From Christensenella sp. UBA4247 (GTDB lineage: Bacteria > Bacillota > Clostridia > Christensenellales > CAG-1252): DNA of 6,045 bases. The notes beneath the pieces are model-generated. The model did no database searches. It had not been told where the DNA came from and saw only the letters and a list, made by a program, of their open reading frames with translations. The position numbers and the translations under genes were made by a program. Below are positions 4,229 to 6,045 of this stretch, piece after piece; within the stretch, counting starts at the first letter, position 1; every line of letters begins with the position of its first letter. The DNA is taken from contig DGWX01000004.1 of assembly GCA_002395405.1 (NCBI GenBank), forward strand, positions 1 through 6,045. The letters are read 5' to 3'.

Positions 4229-5332
4229 ATGGCTAAACAAGGGAAAAAGAAGCGTTCGATCATCGGTGTGTTGGTAAGAACCGTGATCGCGATCGTTTTG
4301 ATCGTCGTTCTCGCGGCGATCGGCTATTTTGCTTATATAATGATCGATTATTCGCGCATCGAAGACAATTATAAACTGACTCCTTCCGGATCGGCTTCCT
4401 ATACGTCTGTAAACAAAAGCTCGACCTATACGGTCGTCACGCAAAATCTCGGCTTCGGCGCTTACGTTCAGGATTATACTTTCTTTATGGACGGCGGCAA
4501 GGAATCTTGGGCGCGTTCGAAGGAGAGCGTGATCGATTGTATCGGCGACGGATGCGATACGGTCAAGTCGTTCGATCCCGATTTTGTTTTCTTCCAAGAA
4601 GTGGATTTCGATTCCACGAGAAGCTATCACGTGGATGAAAGCAAGCTCGTTGCCGATCGTTTCGAAAACTATGCGTTTACCGCGGCGGTCAATTATCATT
4701 CGTCTTTCCTCTTGTATCCCTTTACCAAACCGCACGGTTCGTCTAACAGCGAGATCATGACGCTTTCCCGTTATTCGATCTCGTCGGGCGTTCGCCGCAG
4801 TTTGCCGATCTCCAAGAGTTTTTCCAAATTTTTGGATCTCGATCGCTGCTATTCCAAAAGCCGCATAGCGGCGGAAGGCGGAAAAGAACTCGTTCTTTAT
4901 AACGTCCACTTGTCCGCTTACGGCGGAAGCGACACGATCCGAAGCGCGCAAATGACGATGCTTTTCAACGATATGAAAGAGGAATACGAGCAGGGCAATT
5001 ATTGCGTTTGCGGCGGAGATTTCAATCACGATTTTACCGGAACTTCCACGCAAGATCTAAACGGCGGAGACTCGGTTTCTTTCGGTTGGGCGCAGCCTTT
5101 CCCCGAAGATCTGCTTCCCTCTTGCCTGATCCGCTGCACGAATTACGCGGGGGATAAACTGTATCCCACTTGCCGCAACTGCGACGTTCCTTATAAAGAG
5201 GGTAACTTTACGATCATCGTGGACGGATTCCTCGTTTCGGAGAACGTGGAATGCGTCTCGGTTACGAACCACTATACGGCGTTTACCTATTCCGATCACT
5301 GCCCGGTCGTTATGGAATTTAAGCTGAAATAG
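4229..5332 (+). CDS. Membrane-anchored EEP-superfamily phosphodiesterase/nuclease
   Basis: Encodes 367 residues. AGGAGG (4218-4223) is five bases before the ATG and overlaps the sirtuin stop, so the two genes form one operon. A lysine-rich start (1-9) and one helix at about 10-38 anchor the protein, with the catalytic domain predicted outside the membrane. Endonuclease/exonuclease/phosphatase motifs occur in order: TQNLGFG (71-77), FFQEVD with metal ligand Glu124 (121-126), NVHLSAYG with His227 (225-232), GGDFNHD with Asp264 and Asn266 (262-268), VDGFLVS (331-337), and YSDH with Asp356/His357 (354-357). All catalytic positions are intact. The superfamily hydrolyses phosphodiester or phosphomonoester bonds in nucleic acids, sphingomyelin or inositol phosphates; the substrate here cannot be told. 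Eleven cysteines, including C299, C303, C315 and C318, are unusual for an exported protein of this group. Confidence 0.92.
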   Translation: MAKQGKKKRSIIGVLVRTVIAIVLIVVLAAIGYFAYIMIDYSRIEDNYKLTPSGSASYTSVNKSSTYTVVTQNLGFGAYVQDYTFFMDGGKESWARSKESVIDCIGDGCDTVKSFDPDFVFFQEVDFDSTRSYHVDESKLVADRFENYAFTAAVNYHSSFLLYPFTKPHGSSNSEIMTLSRYSISSGVRRSLPISKSFSKFLDLDRCYSKSRIAAEGGKELVLYNVHLSAYGGSDTIRSAQMTMLFNDMKEEYEQGNYCVCGGDFNHDFTGTSTQDLNGGDSVSFGWAQPFPEDLLPSCLIRCTNYAGDKLYPTCRNCDVPYKEGNFTIIVDGFLVSENVECVSVTNHYTAFTYSDHCPVVMEFKLK

Positions 5333-5348
5333 TCGATCGTATCATCTG

Positions 5349-5387
5349 AAAAAACCGTTCGGAGTTTTCGCCGAACGGTTTTTTTTT
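5349..5387 (+). terminator. Terminator of the sirtuin-EEP operon
   Basis: CCGTTCGG (5355-5362) pairs with CCGAACGG (5371-5378). The stem is extended by an A run (5349-5354) facing nine T residues (5379-5387), with an 8-base loop. It lies 16 bases after the EEP stop. The flanking A and T runs make it potentially active in both directions. A second, weaker hairpin follows at once: TGGTTT/AAACCA (5389-5394/5398-5403), then CCC and eight or more T residues. Confidence 0.88.
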
Positions 5388-5579
5388 ATGGTTTCTCAAA
5401 CCACCCTTTTTTTTGAATACAAATAATATATTGCGCAAATAAGCGTAAAGCGTCTTATGCTCTTTACGGTTTTTGCGAAAAAACAAAAAAATCAATATTA
5501 GTTCGGACAAATCCCCTTCCGAAATCGTTTTTATATATGAGGGGATAGAAATGACAGCCGCTTCGGCAGTAAACGAGGA
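5388..5579. other. AT-rich intergenic stretch with several hairpins
   Basis: No gene is visible here. It holds a backup hairpin (5389-5403) before a T run. It also holds a nested stem at 5434-5477: CGCAAA (5434-5439) with TTTGCG (5472-5477), and CGTAAAG (5444-5450) with CTTTACG (5462-5468). Two inverted repeats that exclude each other follow: TTCGGA/TCCGAA (5502-5507/5518-5523) encloses ATCCCC (5511-5516), which can instead pair with GGGGAT (5541-5546). They lie upstream of the identified promoter, so a riboswitch role would need a second, earlier start that I cannot see. Confidence 0.5.
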
Positions 5580-5609
5580 TTGACATATTCTTTTCGTTTT
5601 AGCTATTAT
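5580..5609 (+). promoter_or_regulatory. Promoter of the partial lipoprotein gene
   Basis: A perfect TTGACA -35 (5580-5585) is followed after 18 bases by TATTAT (5604-5609). The expected start near 5616 gives a leader of about 23 bases containing the GAGGAGG ribosome binding site (5628-5634). Confidence 0.65.
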
Positions 5610-5638
5610 ATGGATAAACGGGCTCGCGAGGAGGGCGT

Positions 5639-6045
5639 ATGCGAAAAAAAACGATTTGCATGAAAAAGTATAATATAATTATAGTTTTAGTACTTATAAG
5701 CTTTTTATTTTTTACCTCTTGTGATAATTTGAAACTCCGGAAAAGCGCGACGTTGTACTCCAATGCAGAAGACAGGATAAAAGCGGATTTCAAGGCGGCA
5801 TATCCGACCGCCGGCGTTTCTCCCGATTACAATTGGTCATTACCCAAAGAATATTATTGGGTCGTAACATCGCAGGGACAAGCGGATGAGATGATAGAGA
5901 ACACAACTTCTGTTGTTTGCGATTTTGACAAAGAGATGCTCTTGGTCTATACATGCACGTCAACTGTGGGTATAAATCGAACATACAAACTTAAAAGTAT
6001 AAAAAAAAGCAAGGATCGATTAACCGTAGTATTGAAAACGAAACA
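5639..6045 (+). CDS. Putative lipoprotein, 3' end outside the window
   Basis: An open frame of 135 codons with no stop before the window edge. GAGGAGG at 5628-5634 lies only four to five bases before the ATG at 5639; the next in-frame ATG (5660) has no ribosome site, so 5639 is preferred. The N-terminus is basic (MRKKTICMKK), then a strongly hydrophobic segment (about 13-25) ends in FFTSC, giving lipidated Cys28. The mature part includes a hydrophobic-aromatic strand EYYWVVTSQ, followed by a helix (QADEMIENT), then DFDKEMLLVYTCTS and a lysine-rich strand pair (KLKSIKKSKDRLTVVLK). The order eel-type helix, DF-K-x-hydrophobic strand, then paired strands resembles the PrcB C-terminal domain, but this is a weak match by eye. 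The gene is clearly more AT-rich at its start than its neighbours. Function unknown. Confidence 0.8.
   Translation, partial: MRKKTICMKKYNIIIVLVLISFLFFTSCDNLKLRKSATLYSNAEDRIKADFKAAYPTAGVSPDYNWSLPKEYYWVVTSQGQADEMIENTTSVVCDFDKEMLLVYTCTSTVGINRTYKLKSIKKSKDRLTVVLKTK

Noticed and set aside
4049..5053. 334-codon open frame on the minus strand
   Set aside because: It lies antisense to the sirtuin end and EEP gene, whose motifs are intact, has no ribosome binding site, and its Arg/Asp/Ile-rich translation is a by-product of GATCG-rich sequence.
5551..5583. Ten-codon peptide (MTAASAVNED) after a GAGGGG site, as a leader peptide
   Set aside because: No promoter is visible upstream, and its stop overlaps the -35 box of the promoter at 5580, so it is probably not transcribed.

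Overview
The window looks like a chromosomal segment from an uncultured Bacillota, most likely a gut-type member of Clostridia. This is an inference from AGGAGG-type ribosome binding sites, sigma-A style promoters, U-tailed intrinsic terminators, lipobox signal peptides, and an AzlC/AzlD pair beside a thermophilic/clostridial-style sirtuin. No 16S or other marker gene is present, so a finer placement is not possible. There are no rRNA or tRNA genes, no transposase and no CRISPR array.

Layout. Bases 1-840 hold no credible gene. They contain three copies of a modular non-coding repeat (about 79-315, 373-612 and 649-770), each preceded by its own terminator-like hairpin. The first two copies share a nearly identical core of about 170 bp that folds into a long hairpin. 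Bases 864-1605 (minus strand) carry two short, tightly coupled integral membrane proteins of unknown function. They are read from a consensus TTGACA-17-TATAAT promoter that lies inside an 11-bp inverted repeat. Divergent from them, at 1888-2274, is a small lipoprotein gene ending in a strong terminator. Bases 2347-3398 (minus) encode AzlD and AzlC, the two subunits of a branched-chain amino acid exporter type, overlapping by ATGA. Divergent from azlC, at 3494-4219 and 4229-5332 (plus), are a SIR2-family NAD-dependent deacylase and a membrane-anchored endonuclease/exonuclease/phosphatase (EEP) superfamily enzyme, probably one operon closed by a terminator at 5349-5387. After an AT-rich, hairpin-rich gap, a second lipoprotein gene starts at 5639 and runs off the end of the window.

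How the parts work together. The sirtuin (cytoplasmic, uses NAD+) and the EEP enzyme (predicted outside the membrane) appear co-transcribed but lie on opposite sides of the membrane, so a shared pathway is not evident. The azlC and sirtuin promoters sit back to back in 95 bp. Both carry TGATATAGT exactly six bases before the ATG and neither gene has a Shine-Dalgarno sequence, so both mRNAs are predicted to be leaderless. The points most worth a second look are this leaderless pair, the modular terminator-linked repeat with its structure-preserving differences, and the operator-like palindrome around the promoter of the unknown membrane pair.
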